64,000 nucleotides of DNA from assembly GCA_036378295.1 (NCBI GenBank), contig DASUWS010000232.1, positions 14,390 through 78,389 of the forward strand, given 5' to 3'. This DNA comes from DAHUXT01 sp036378295. GTDB lineage: Bacteria; Chloroflexota; Ktedonobacteria; Ktedonobacterales; JADMIN01. Under the pieces are notes generated by a model. It saw only the letters and a program-made list of their open reading frames with translations, ran no database searches and had not been told where the DNA came from. The position numbers were made by a program, and so were the translations under genes. Below, one piece after another: positions 54,493 to 63,314 of the stretch (its first letter is position 1; each line of letters opens with the position of its first letter).

Positions 54493-56493
54493 ATGGCTCA
54501 GGCGAAAAAAGGTGCGCGACGACGGTTGCCACTTTCGGCACGGCTGACTTTGCTCGTGCTCTTTGCCGCACTCATTCCGCTGGCAGCGGTTGTCGGCATC
54601 AACGATTATTTTGCGCGCGGAACCCTGCTGAACCAGGGCCACGCCGCACTCTCCACCGATGCCAACGCCAAAGCGACGCTCGTTCAGACCTATATCCGCG
54701 AGCGACTACTCGATGGTCAGGCGCTGGCATCACTGCCCACAGCAATATCGATGCTGGCATGTATTGACCTGCCCACGCCGCCACCAACGCTCGCCTGTGA
54801 TACACAGGGCATCCTGTACAAAGAATCGTCACAGCGTGCGCTTGCCGTGGGCATGGTGCGCGACAGCAACTATACCCTGTGGAGCATCTACGACGCCGCT
54901 GGCCATATGCGGTTGACCTCCAACACTGATGTCCAGAAGAGCGCTCCGCCGCCAACGAAAGATGACCTCGATCAGGTGCTCAAGCAGGGCAAACAGCGCG
55001 TGTCTCAGGTTTATTATGATCCGGCGACGAGACACGCGTTTGTGCGGCTCTACACTCCCATCACCGCCCTTGATCCCGCCACGACCAGGCCGACAGGGCC
55101 AGCTCTGGGCTTCCTGCAGTCAACGATCAATCTCGACTACGTTTGGAATATCGTCAACGGGGAGCAGGGGCTGAATGGCACCGGTAGCTATGCCTTCATG
55201 ACCGATGAGAACGGCATCGTGATGGCTGATCCGAACCAGAATGACCTGTTCACCGCGGTGCTTCCGCTGGGTGCCGACACGCAGAACCAGATCACCAGTG
55301 AGAAGCGCTTCGGGACAACCAATCAAGTGCAGCAGCGTGTCTTGCCAGGCGTCCAGTCGTCGCTTGCCTCACAGAAATCAGAGGATACATTCGAGGGTAT
55401 CGCGCAGCCCGGCGCCAGCGCACAGTATCAGTTCGTGCGGGTGCGGCTCAAGGAGGTGCCCTGGTCATATTTCGTGCTCAGCCCCGTCGCGACAGTGACA
55501 CGAGTGGCCGACGACCAGATTCGCACCTCGCTGCTCTCCGCCGCAGTCATTGCCATCGTGGCCATACTCATCGGTCTCTTTGTCGGCAACCGGACCACAC
55601 GCCCGGTTCGCGGATCGGTCGATGAGCTGCAAGGCGCCGCCGCCGCGCTGAAGGAGCTGGCCTCGCGCCAGGAAGGCTCCGCTGGCGAGCAGCACTGGGT
55701 GGTAGACGCCTGTCGCACTGGCCTGGAGAGTATCCGCTATCTCTCGGATGCGATGAATCAGGCTGCCCACCGCATCATCGACGCCAGCAACTGGTTCAAT
55801 GACTACTGGGACCGTCTGACCGAAGATCAGGCGCGCCGCACGGTACAACATCTGACGGAGTTGGCACACTACATCGACGAAGCCGCGAGCCGGCAGCAGG
55901 CAAGCAACGACCGCATGGATAAGGCCATTACGGTGACACAGCAGGTGTCGGATCAGCTTGTCTCGGGCGCTTCGGCAGCGAATCGCAGCGCCAGCCAGCT
56001 TGAGCAGGTCGTGGATGATTTGCAGCATCTCGTGGGTGGCAGCCACCAGCCGAGCCAGATGCCGAGAGGGAACACACCCGGCGCTGGCATGCCTGGCGGG
56101 CGTTCGCAGCCAGTCGGGGCGCCATCCACTCGCCCCGGCGGGAGCCGCAGTCAGATGGGTGGCCAGATGGGTGGCCAGATGGGGCGGGCGCCGCAGGCTC
56201 CGGTTCATTTCGGCCAGATGGACCCCAGGGGGCCAACGAGCCAGCGAGGCGGGCCGCCTTCCCAGCGTGGTGGGCCACCATCCCAACGCGGGCCTGGTGC
56301 GCGTTCATTCCGTAATGCGCCCAGCCAATTTGGTCCGCCCGATGGTTATGGCAACGAGTATGGGCCAGGTGGACCACGCTCCAGAATGCAACCGGGCTAT
56401 GGCAATGAGCATGGTCCGGGCGGTCCCCGCTCCAGGATACAGCCAGACGACCAGTGGGGCGCTCCCGCCGGCACGGGCTGGGATGATCGCTGA
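54493..56493 (+). CDS. Cache-domain membrane sensor with disordered C-terminus
   Basis: Predicted 666-residue protein. Helix 1 (about 18-38) precedes an external dCache-like region (45-350, GTLLNQGHAALSTDANAKAT then SYAFMTDENGIVMAD) and helix 2 (about 355-378). A HAMP-like stretch and coiled coil with RQQASNDRMDKAITVTQQ follow, without MCP hairpin tip or kinase. From about 525 the tail is repeat-rich: QMGGQMGGQMG, three PSQRGGP units and two copies of a 20-residue GYGNE-YGPGGPRSRMQ unit. ATG 54493 has GAGGTG 8 bases before it. It probably signals through a partner. Confidence 0.75.
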   Translation: MAQAKKGARRRLPLSARLTLLVLFAALIPLAAVVGINDYFARGTLLNQGHAALSTDANAKATLVQTYIRERLLDGQALASLPTAISMLACIDLPTPPPTLACDTQGILYKESSQRALAVGMVRDSNYTLWSIYDAAGHMRLTSNTDVQKSAPPPTKDDLDQVLKQGKQRVSQVYYDPATRHAFVRLYTPITALDPATTRPTGPALGFLQSTINLDYVWNIVNGEQGLNGTGSYAFMTDENGIVMADPNQNDLFTAVLPLGADTQNQITSEKRFGTTNQVQQRVLPGVQSSLASQKSEDTFEGIAQPGASAQYQFVRVRLKEVPWSYFVLSPVATVTRVADDQIRTSLLSAAVIAIVAILIGLFVGNRTTRPVRGSVDELQGAAAALKELASRQEGSAGEQHWVVDACRTGLESIRYLSDAMNQAAHRIIDASNWFNDYWDRLTEDQARRTVQHLTELAHYIDEAASRQQASNDRMDKAITVTQQVSDQLVSGASAANRSASQLEQVVDDLQHLVGGSHQPSQMPRGNTPGAGMPGGRSQPVGAPSTRPGGSRSQMGGQMGGQMGRAPQAPVHFGQMDPRGPTSQRGGPPSQRGGPPSQRGPGARSFRNAPSQFGPPDGYGNEYGPGGPRSRMQPGYGNEHGPGGPRSRIQPDDQWGAPAGTGWDDR

Positions 56494-56520
56494 TCGCCAA
56501 TCTTGCTCATCTCCGACCTC

Positions 56521-56560
56521 ACCCCCTCCCCCAGTACAGGGAGGGGGTTGTCTTTAGGCT
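56521..56560. terminator. Bidirectional terminator between sensor and TIR gene
   Basis: ACCCCCTCCC and GGGAGGGGGT form a 10-base stem with an 8-base loop and are followed by TGTCTTT. Preceded by GACCTC, like the elements at 20533 and 63237. Confidence 0.82.
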
Positions 56561-56568
56561 TCTTTTGG

Positions 56569-58104
56569 CTACAGCCAGGTAGAAGGGAGGAAGAGTCTGC
56601 GCCGCAGATGCTCGTAGCGAAAGGATATCTTGCGCTCCTGGAGTTCCGGTGGAGGTGGCACGAGCGGCTGCTGCCAGTACCAGGGTCGAATGAAACGCTC
56701 GCCTTTGTCCGCGGCCTGAAGCGCCAGAAGCCACTCTTTACGCACCTCTGGGGAGTGTGCCGACGCTCCTGACCAGAGCAAGTGGAAGACATTCGCCGCG
56801 CGAATCATCTCCGAGAGTTGCCGCTCGTAGTTGACCCCAGCCTCTAACAAATCGTCGTGGTAGGAGATGATGCCCAGCTTCTCGTACGTTTCGCGGGCCT
56901 GGCGCATCGCCTCGCGGTCGCGGTGGCTGTAGGAGATGAAGACCGCATCGAAGGCGTTGCTGGTGACGGCAACTCCATGCGGAATATTCAGCGATACGGT
57001 GGAGGCGCCGGAGCGAAACGAAAACGAGACGTCGATGGTGCAGATAGGCGAGACACGCTCGGCATAGATGTCGATCCAGCCGCGCTGTATTGTTCCAGCC
57101 AGATCCTGCGCTCCCGAGTAGCGGAAGAGCGAGCGGTGCCACTCCCCGCGCCAGATGAAGCTATCCTGCGCGGGCGAGAAGGTGACGCCCGCCATATGAG
57201 GCTCGATGGTGAGCTCGACATTGCGGGCAATCTTGCGCAATGACTGCCCCAGCGCCACCACCGGCGCGCTGCCCAGCTCAGTAAATGTTCCGGCGTCCTG
57301 TTGCACCTGCACGAGCTGCGCTGGAAGGTGGGTGTAGACCAGCAACGTTTGTGGCGCCACCACTGGCGTCGCATTGGGATGATACGTGGAGAATTGCAGC
57401 GTTTCGGCCGCCGGTGATGGGCCACCGTATGCTCCCGGAGGCGCCGCAGGTTGCGCGCCCGATATGTCTGGCAGTCCGCCAGGAGCATGCGGAGGGGGTG
57501 CGGCTCGTGGCGCGGGCGGGGGTACAGCGCCTGGCGCGGGTGGTGGCGGGGGCGCGGCGGGTGGTGGTGCTGCTGGCTGCTCAGGGTAGGGCGCGGGTGG
57601 GGCAGGCGGCTCCGGGGGCTCTGGGGGCGCCGCTCGTGCCCGTTCTTCTTCTATGGCGGGCCAGTCATACTCTTCTACCTCTTCTACGGACGGCGCTTCC
57701 ACACTCTCCGGTGCTGGTGGCGCTGGGAACTGGTCCGCGCGTGTGGGGGCGAAGATCATGGCGGCAAGTTGCTGTGGTGAGAGGTGTTCAGCGTTGATGA
57801 ACCGCCATTCGACCATCTCTAGTGAGAGCGATGTCTGCCGAATCGCCACGGCCATCAAAGCGGTATCCGCAAGCGACGAGGAATCCGCAAGCAGCCGGAC
57901 CACTGATGGCGAGGTGAGCAGCTCAGGAGACACCAGCGTGATCACCATACTGTAGTGCGCAAGCGCATCAGTATCGAGCGCGAAGAACGTCACATTGTCG
58001 CGACGATCAAATACGAGATGCGGTACATAGATCTGTGCCGCCGTGATGAAGGACTCCGCGAATTGCTTATCCTGACTGGCATGGATGACCAGAACTCCCG
58101 CCAT
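56569..58104 (-). CDS. Double-TIR-module protein with Pro-rich linker
   Basis: Predicted 511-residue protein. The C-terminal TIR (about 385-500) reads FDAVFISYSHRD, then YHDDLLEAGVNYERQLSEMI, ANVFHLLWSGASAHSPEVRKEW, with a Glu in VRKEW at the usual NADase position. The N-terminal 120 residues (GVLVIHASQDKQFAESF, ITLVSPELLTSPSVVRLL) also fold like a TIR but carry Leu where that Glu should be. A Pro-rich linker (170-235) and a beta-rich unknown domain (250-375) lie between. GGGAGGG is 5-6 bases before the ATG. Function unknown; NAD hydrolysis in defence or signalling is possible. Confidence 0.72.
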   Translation of the reverse strand: MAGVLVIHASQDKQFAESFITAAQIYVPHLVFDRRDNVTFFALDTDALAHYSMVITLVSPELLTSPSVVRLLADSSSLADTALMAVAIRQTSLSLEMVEWRFINAEHLSPQQLAAMIFAPTRADQFPAPPAPESVEAPSVEEVEEYDWPAIEEERARAAPPEPPEPPAPPAPYPEQPAAPPPAAPPPPPAPGAVPPPAPRAAPPPHAPGGLPDISGAQPAAPPGAYGGPSPAAETLQFSTYHPNATPVVAPQTLLVYTHLPAQLVQVQQDAGTFTELGSAPVVALGQSLRKIARNVELTIEPHMAGVTFSPAQDSFIWRGEWHRSLFRYSGAQDLAGTIQRGWIDIYAERVSPICTIDVSFSFRSGASTVSLNIPHGVAVTSNAFDAVFISYSHRDREAMRQARETYEKLGIISYHDDLLEAGVNYERQLSEMIRAANVFHLLWSGASAHSPEVRKEWLLALQAADKGERFIRPWYWQQPLVPPPPELQERKISFRYEHLRRRLFLPSTWL

Positions 58105-58283
58105 GGGAACCCTCCCTTCGCACCGCTTCAGAGGCTCTTTAACTTCCAGGGACAAGCATGCGACGAGGTTGGAGCGGTGTCAAGGGCTGGCGAGTATCCA
58201 CGCCGAGCGCGCGATGCGACGGTGGACAGACCACGCGCCACTGCGTGATCAAGGCATTGTTATGCTCCTCCGCGTTGTGCCTC

Positions 58284-60446
58284 CTATACAGGCGGCGGGA
58301 AGTGGCGGTTACGTCCGCCGCGCGGCCAGGTGACGCGCCCATACCGGGCGGGCTTTTCTGTGCCTGCACGGTGGTTCGTACCGCTCGTGTGCGGCTGTTG
58401 CTCGTCAGCAGCCTCGGTGACGGCCTGTTCCTCATCGGGCGTAGTTGGCCTGCTGTTCGGCTTGCTGCGCGACAACTTCCGCGGCCGTACTAGCCGGGCA
58501 ACGTTGCCGATGGCCCCCGATGGCTGCGGCTCGCGGGCGACTGCCTGTTGTGGGCTGGTGGCGGGCCAGCCCTCTGACCAGCGGATCGCGGGCAAGAGCA
58601 CCGTAAAGGTGCTGCCCTGGCCCGGCTGACTATGTACCGAGATCTCGCCCTGGTGCGTCTCGGCAATCCATTTGCCAATCGCCAGACCCAGGCCGCTGCC
58701 CTGCTGATCGCGAACGCGCGCCTGATCGGCGCGATAGAAGCGCTCGAAGATATGTGGCCGCGCCTCCGGCGGGATACCAATGCCCGTATCGGTGATGCTA
58801 AATGCGGCAAGGTTGCCATTGCGGCTCACGGCGATACGTATCTTGCCCCCCGCCGGCGTGTATTTGATGGCGTTATCGATCAAAATCACTGCGAGCTGCC
58901 GGAGTTGTCCCGGATCGCCCAGCACGGTCACTGGCTCCAGATTGAGCACGGAGAAGTGGATATTCTTGCGGCGCGCCTCGACGAGCGCCTGACCCTGACG
59001 GAAGACCTCCATCGCCAGTTGATCCAGCTCCACGGGCTCGCGTCGTCCGCGAAGCTGGTCATCAAGCCAGTTTTCGCGCAGGCCATACTTCGCGCCGTCG
59101 GCGGCATCGACCCGCGCCAGCAACAGCAGGTCATTCACCAGCGCGGCCATGCGCTCGGCCTCGCCGTAGCCATCTTCGAGCATCTCCTGCCGATCCTCGC
59201 CAGGCAGATCGGGCGCCTGGCGCAGGAAATCGAACGTCGTCTTGATGGTGGTCAGCGGGGCGCGCAGCTCATGCGACGCGTCTGCGACAAATCGGCGTTG
59301 CGCGCTTGAGACACGCTCGAGAGCTTCGAGCATCTCGTTGAAGGTCACGACCAGCTCACCGATCTCGTCGCGCGGACCCGAATAGTTCACGCGGGTACCC
59401 AATCCGGCGCGGTGGGCGCTAGCGGCAATTGCGCGGGCTGCGCGCGTGACCGATGAGACCGGGCGCATACCGCTTTCGGCGATAAACCAGCCGCCTATCA
59501 GCGCAAAGAGCACAGCAATAATACTGCCGACGATGAGCAGACGACTGAGCGTGTTGAGCGCGCTATTCATGTCATCGAGCGGCTTGGCGACCAGCACTAC
59601 CCCGATAACCTGCTGTGAGGCAGTGTTCGGAGAGATCGTGGCCGTGGGCAGCGCCGTATCTGTGGGGCTGCCAACGTTACTCGACGAGCCAGCTGTACCT
59701 GTAGGATTGCCAGCATCACTCGGCGAGCCAGCGGCAGGAGGAACGCTCGCGTCCGCGACCGTGATCGGCTGGACGTAGATGGCCAGCAGCGAGCCTGTAT
59801 TGCCTGGGGCGGGCGCGGTATACATGCCCGGGGTTCCCTGCAATGCCTGATCGATCACCGGAACATTCAGCGGCAAGCCAACATCCTTGATCACAGGCGC
59901 GACAAATTTCGTAGTGCCCTTGACATTGAGCACTTCGAAGGGGAGGTCGATACGCCCCAGCACACCAGCCCTGCTCTTGAGTATATTCTCGATCTTCGCC
60001 GACGACTTCGGGTCCACGGTGGGAATGGGCGATGGTTCGGGAACCGTAGCGCTCGGGGACGCACCTGCCGTGCCGGTCTGCGTTGGATTCGGCGTGGCGG
60101 TCGACGAAGGGGCCGGTGACGGGGAAGGCGCCACCGAGGCCGAGGGAGAAGGTGTGAGGGTTGGGGTGGTGGCCGCTGGCTGGCCCACGGCGTCCTGCGC
60201 ACCCTGCAAGGCGCCAGCGATATATGAGGCGCGATTCTTGATCTCTTCGTTGACACTCGTCTGCAGCTGATTCTGCGCGACGGTATAGACGATCACGCTA
60301 AACATCACCAGCGTCAGCGCCAGCAGTGTCGCGTACCAGAGCGCGAGTCGCTGGCGGATGGAGACGTGGGCAAGCAGGCGTCGCCGCAGATGTGTCAGGA
60401 GGTCAGAGCGGGATAATGGGCGGCTATCAGGGGGAGTAGGGTCCAT
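58284..60446 (-). CDS. Two-component sensor histidine kinase
   Basis: Predicted 720-residue membrane kinase. Helix 1 (33-55), a large external domain with a Pro/Ser/Thr-rich stretch (90-150), helix 2 (303-323), HAMP (324-378), the H box ASHELRAPLTTI with His392, N box DNAIKYTPAGG, G1 DTGIGIP and G2 GSGLGLAIGKW. AGGAGG lies 7 bases before the ATG. It is 47 bases after the response regulator gene and is its partner. The external domain and linkers show no known ligand fold. Confidence 0.92.
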   Translation of the reverse strand: MDPTPPDSRPLSRSDLLTHLRRRLLAHVSIRQRLALWYATLLALTLVMFSVIVYTVAQNQLQTSVNEEIKNRASYIAGALQGAQDAVGQPAATTPTLTPSPSASVAPSPSPAPSSTATPNPTQTGTAGASPSATVPEPSPIPTVDPKSSAKIENILKSRAGVLGRIDLPFEVLNVKGTTKFVAPVIKDVGLPLNVPVIDQALQGTPGMYTAPAPGNTGSLLAIYVQPITVADASVPPAAGSPSDAGNPTGTAGSSSNVGSPTDTALPTATISPNTASQQVIGVVLVAKPLDDMNSALNTLSRLLIVGSIIAVLFALIGGWFIAESGMRPVSSVTRAARAIAASAHRAGLGTRVNYSGPRDEIGELVVTFNEMLEALERVSSAQRRFVADASHELRAPLTTIKTTFDFLRQAPDLPGEDRQEMLEDGYGEAERMAALVNDLLLLARVDAADGAKYGLRENWLDDQLRGRREPVELDQLAMEVFRQGQALVEARRKNIHFSVLNLEPVTVLGDPGQLRQLAVILIDNAIKYTPAGGKIRIAVSRNGNLAAFSITDTGIGIPPEARPHIFERFYRADQARVRDQQGSGLGLAIGKWIAETHQGEISVHSQPGQGSTFTVLLPAIRWSEGWPATSPQQAVAREPQPSGAIGNVARLVRPRKLSRSKPNSRPTTPDEEQAVTEAADEQQPHTSGTNHRAGTEKPARYGRVTWPRGGRNRHFPPPV

Positions 60447-60493
60447 GAGATACCTCCTGAAGAATCGCTGACGAAAGAAATCCCACTATCTCA

Positions 60494-61183
60494 TCATCCC
60501 TCAGGCTTCTCACGCAGTACATAGCCTGCCCCGCGCACTGTATGAATCACACGCGGCTCACCTTCGGCCTCCAGCTTGCTCCGTAGATAGCCGATATATA
60601 CTTCCAGTACGTTGGATGCGCCCTCGAAGTCGTACCCCCAGACCCGATCCATGATGATGTCGCGGGTGAGCACCTGACGCGGGCGGCGCAGAAATAGCGC
60701 CAGCAGCTCGTATTCAGTGGTTGAGAGCTCGATGGCGCGCGCACCCCGATGCGCGACGCGCGTGCCGGTATCAAGCTCTAGATCGGCGAAGCGCAACACC
60801 TCCGTCTGCTCTGGATTCCGCCGCCGGAGGAGCGCACGCACACGCGCCTGAAACTCCGCCAGATCAACCGGCTTGACCAGATAATCGTCGGCGCCTGTAT
60901 CTAGCCCGGCGACACGGTCGGTTATCGCATCCTTTGCCGTCAACATCAGAATTGGCACTTGATTGCCAGACTTGCGCAGCCGGTCGCAAACATCCAGCCC
61001 GCTCATGCCGCCTGGCAGCATGATATCGAGAATGACCACATCAGGCGGATGCTCGATAGTCTTCTGCAACGCGTCACTGCCATCGTGCGCCACATCAACC
61101 GAATAGCCATCGTAGACGAGCGCACGGCGGAGAACCTGGGTGATGTGCCGATCATCATCTACCAGTAATACATGTGCCTTCAT
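60494..61183 (-). CDS. OmpR/PhoB-family response regulator
   Basis: Predicted 229-residue regulator. The receiver has LLVDDDRHIT, phosphoacceptor Asp in VVILDIMLPGGMSG, the Thr of MLTAKD and Lys of YLVKPVD; the winged helix (about 130-225) ends in VIHTVRGAGYVLR. ATG 61183 has GAGGAG about 10 bases before it. It heads the operon with the kinase gene. Target genes cannot be told. Confidence 0.93.
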   Translation of the reverse strand: MKAHVLLVDDDRHITQVLRRALVYDGYSVDVAHDGSDALQKTIEHPPDVVILDIMLPGGMSGLDVCDRLRKSGNQVPILMLTAKDAITDRVAGLDTGADDYLVKPVDLAEFQARVRALLRRRNPEQTEVLRFADLELDTGTRVAHRGARAIELSTTEYELLALFLRRPRQVLTRDIIMDRVWGYDFEGASNVLEVYIGYLRSKLEAEGEPRVIHTVRGAGYVLREKPEG

Positions 61184-61568
61184 CCCCAATGCTCCTCACG
61201 CGCCTCCAACGTCTTCGTATACGCCTCGCATGTCTCGCATGCGTGATTTATCGCAGCGTGTATCCTTGTCGCGCTTCCCACGCTTCTCATTGTACGCGAT
61301 ATGCCTATCTGTTCCCGAATGATATTCGGCTTTCATTGTATGCCATTTCCGCCGAATGCCTTGTGAAACAACCCAATAGTCTCCTCTCGCGCTAGATTCC
61401 AAGCCATTTCTGGCCAAATTCATATGCTCGTTTGCCCTCTCAGGAGCATCTCAGTTTACCCTCATCTCCGTCTCACCGCAGTATGGCATACTGTATGCGT
61501 ACGTGCAGAGCGCGCTGAGTGTACCTCGACAGTGATCGACGTTACGGCGCGCCAGTGAGGAGGGAGCC
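61184..61568. promoter_or_regulatory. Divergent spacer with a GCATAC/GTATGC palindrome
   Basis: GCATAC-T-GTATGC (61486-61498) is a perfect 6-1-6 palindrome 70 bases before the GT20 gene. It overlaps a possible TACTGT -10. No -35 is clear. No gene is seen in the rest. Confidence 0.4.
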
Positions 61569-63233
61569 ATGACAACCGACGGTAGTATGCTCGCAACTCT
61601 TCAGAAGGGTCGGGAGGCTGCGAGCGTGTTGTGGAATGGAGAGCGTACACAACGGGTAATTCTGGTCAGCAATCGCGGGCCAATTGATCATCATTTCGAC
61701 GAGGATGAGACGCCGATTGCGCAACGTGGCGCCGGAGGTGTCGTGAGTGGGCTGGTATCTGCGATAGGGCAACGCCCTGCGACGTGGATTGCGCTGGCCA
61801 TGAATGATGCGGATCGCGCCGTTGCGCGCGCCAGAGGCAAGGCAACGATTCCTGATGCGCCGGAGCTAGGGAATATCGCTTTGCGCCTGGTTGACGTTCC
61901 CGCGGCAATCTATTCCCGCTACTATGAGGGCATCAGTAATCGCGTCCTCTGGTTCGCGCAACACTATTTGCTGCGCCCGACAGGGTCCGCGCGGTTTACC
62001 GCCCGTACGCGTGCGGATTGGGAAAACGGCTATCGCCTGGTCAACGAGGCCATTGCCGAAGCTGTGATCGAAGAATTAGCAGCCAACGGGACATCAACCC
62101 CGGTGCTTTTCCAGGACTACCACCTCTACCTTGCCCCGATGCTCGTGCGCAAGGCCTGCCCGGAGGCGCTGCTCGAACATTTCGTGCATATCCCCTGGCC
62201 GGAATCGCGCTACTGGGAGCTTTTGCCGGATGACATGGTGCGCGCGATCTTCGAGGGTCTGGCGGCGAATGATGTCGTGGGCTTCCAGACGGAACGCGAC
62301 GCGCGCAACTTTCTGGAGGGCTCTGAGCGCTTCCTGCAAGGTGTGGTCATTCAGCGGCTGGAAGATGGCAGCGGTGTCTTGCTCTGGCAGGGCCGTCGCG
62401 TGCTGGTGCGCTCCTATCCTATCGCGGTAACTCCGGGTGAGGTGCAGGAAAGCGCCAACGCACCAGAGGCGTTCGATGAGATGCGCGAGCTGCGCGAAGA
62501 GTTGCGGCTCAGCGACGAGACACAGCTCATCGTGCGGGTGGATCGTGTCGAGCCAACCAAGAACATCGTGCGCGGATTCCAGGCATATGACTATCTGCTG
62601 CGTCGCCACAAAGAGCTGCGTGGCCGGGTGACATTCCTGGCGCTGCTGGTGCCTTCGCGGCAGGGCATGGCGGAATATCGCCGCTACGAGAAGCAGGTGC
62701 GCGCGATCATCGACCGCATCAACAAGCGCTATGGGCGGCCAGACTGGCAGCCAGTGGTCGCCATCTTTGGCAACGACCGGGCGCGCGCGCTGGCCTGTAT
62801 GCGCCGCTTCGATGTTTTGCTGGTCAATCCCGTGATTGACGGCATGAATCTGGTGGTGAAGGAAGGCGCGCTCGTCAATCGCCGGCCAGGAGTCATTCTG
62901 CTCTCGCGCACGGCAGGCGCCTATGAGCAGATGCGCGACTATGTGATGGGTGTGCCGCCGATGGACGTGCAGGCAACCGCCGAGGCAATGTTGCAGGCGC
63001 TTGAGACGCCGCGCGCGGAGCGGGCGACAAATATGCGCGCCTTGAAGGCCATGCTGCACGTTGAGAACGCGCCGGTCTGGTTGAACACGCAAATCGCTGA
63101 TCTGCGCGAACAGGCGCGCTTCGCTCGCCGCCGGGCACAGGTGGCAGGCGCGGCCCGGCGTGTCATTCGGCTGGAGACCGAACCCATCACGAAAGAACCC
63201 GCTCCGGTTCACCCGGATGCGCTCGTGATGTAA
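61569..63233 (+). CDS. Trehalose-6-phosphate synthase-like glycosyltransferase (GT20), copy 2
   Basis: Predicted 554-residue GT20 enzyme, paralogous to the gene at 1243 (roughly half identical by eye). Motifs: VSNRGPID, RGAGGVVSG, WENGYRLVNEAIA, FQDYHLYL, HIPWP, VDRVEPTKN and DGMNLVVKEG. The Arg and Lys of the phosphate site and the Asp and Glu of the donor site are kept. The last 40 residues are basic and variable. GAGGAGGGAG precedes the ATG. No phosphatase gene follows; a terminator does. Confidence 0.87.
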   Translation: MTTDGSMLATLQKGREAASVLWNGERTQRVILVSNRGPIDHHFDEDETPIAQRGAGGVVSGLVSAIGQRPATWIALAMNDADRAVARARGKATIPDAPELGNIALRLVDVPAAIYSRYYEGISNRVLWFAQHYLLRPTGSARFTARTRADWENGYRLVNEAIAEAVIEELAANGTSTPVLFQDYHLYLAPMLVRKACPEALLEHFVHIPWPESRYWELLPDDMVRAIFEGLAANDVVGFQTERDARNFLEGSERFLQGVVIQRLEDGSGVLLWQGRRVLVRSYPIAVTPGEVQESANAPEAFDEMRELREELRLSDETQLIVRVDRVEPTKNIVRGFQAYDYLLRRHKELRGRVTFLALLVPSRQGMAEYRRYEKQVRAIIDRINKRYGRPDWQPVVAIFGNDRARALACMRRFDVLLVNPVIDGMNLVVKEGALVNRRPGVILLSRTAGAYEQMRDYVMGVPPMDVQATAEAMLQALETPRAERATNMRALKAMLHVENAPVWLNTQIADLREQARFARRRAQVAGAARRVIRLETEPITKEPAPVHPDALVM

Positions 63234-63259
63234 CAGACCTCACCCCTGGCCTGTGGCCA

Positions 63260-63295
63260 CCCCCTCTCCTTGCTTGCAGGAGAGGGGGCCTTTTT
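63260..63295 (+). terminator. Intrinsic terminator after the second GT20 gene
   Basis: CCCCCTCTCCT and AGGAGAGGGGG form a perfect 11-base stem with a 7-base loop, then CCTTTTT. Preceded by ACCTCACCCC (63238). Immediately after, TTTTGTGTCTC is duplicated. Confidence 0.9.
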
Positions 63296-63314
63296 GTGTC
63301 TCTTTTGTGTCTCT

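Noticed and set aside
59887..60270. Plus-strand Gly/Val-rich frame opposite the kinase
   Set aside because: Shadow of the Pro/Ser/Thr-rich stretch of the kinase.
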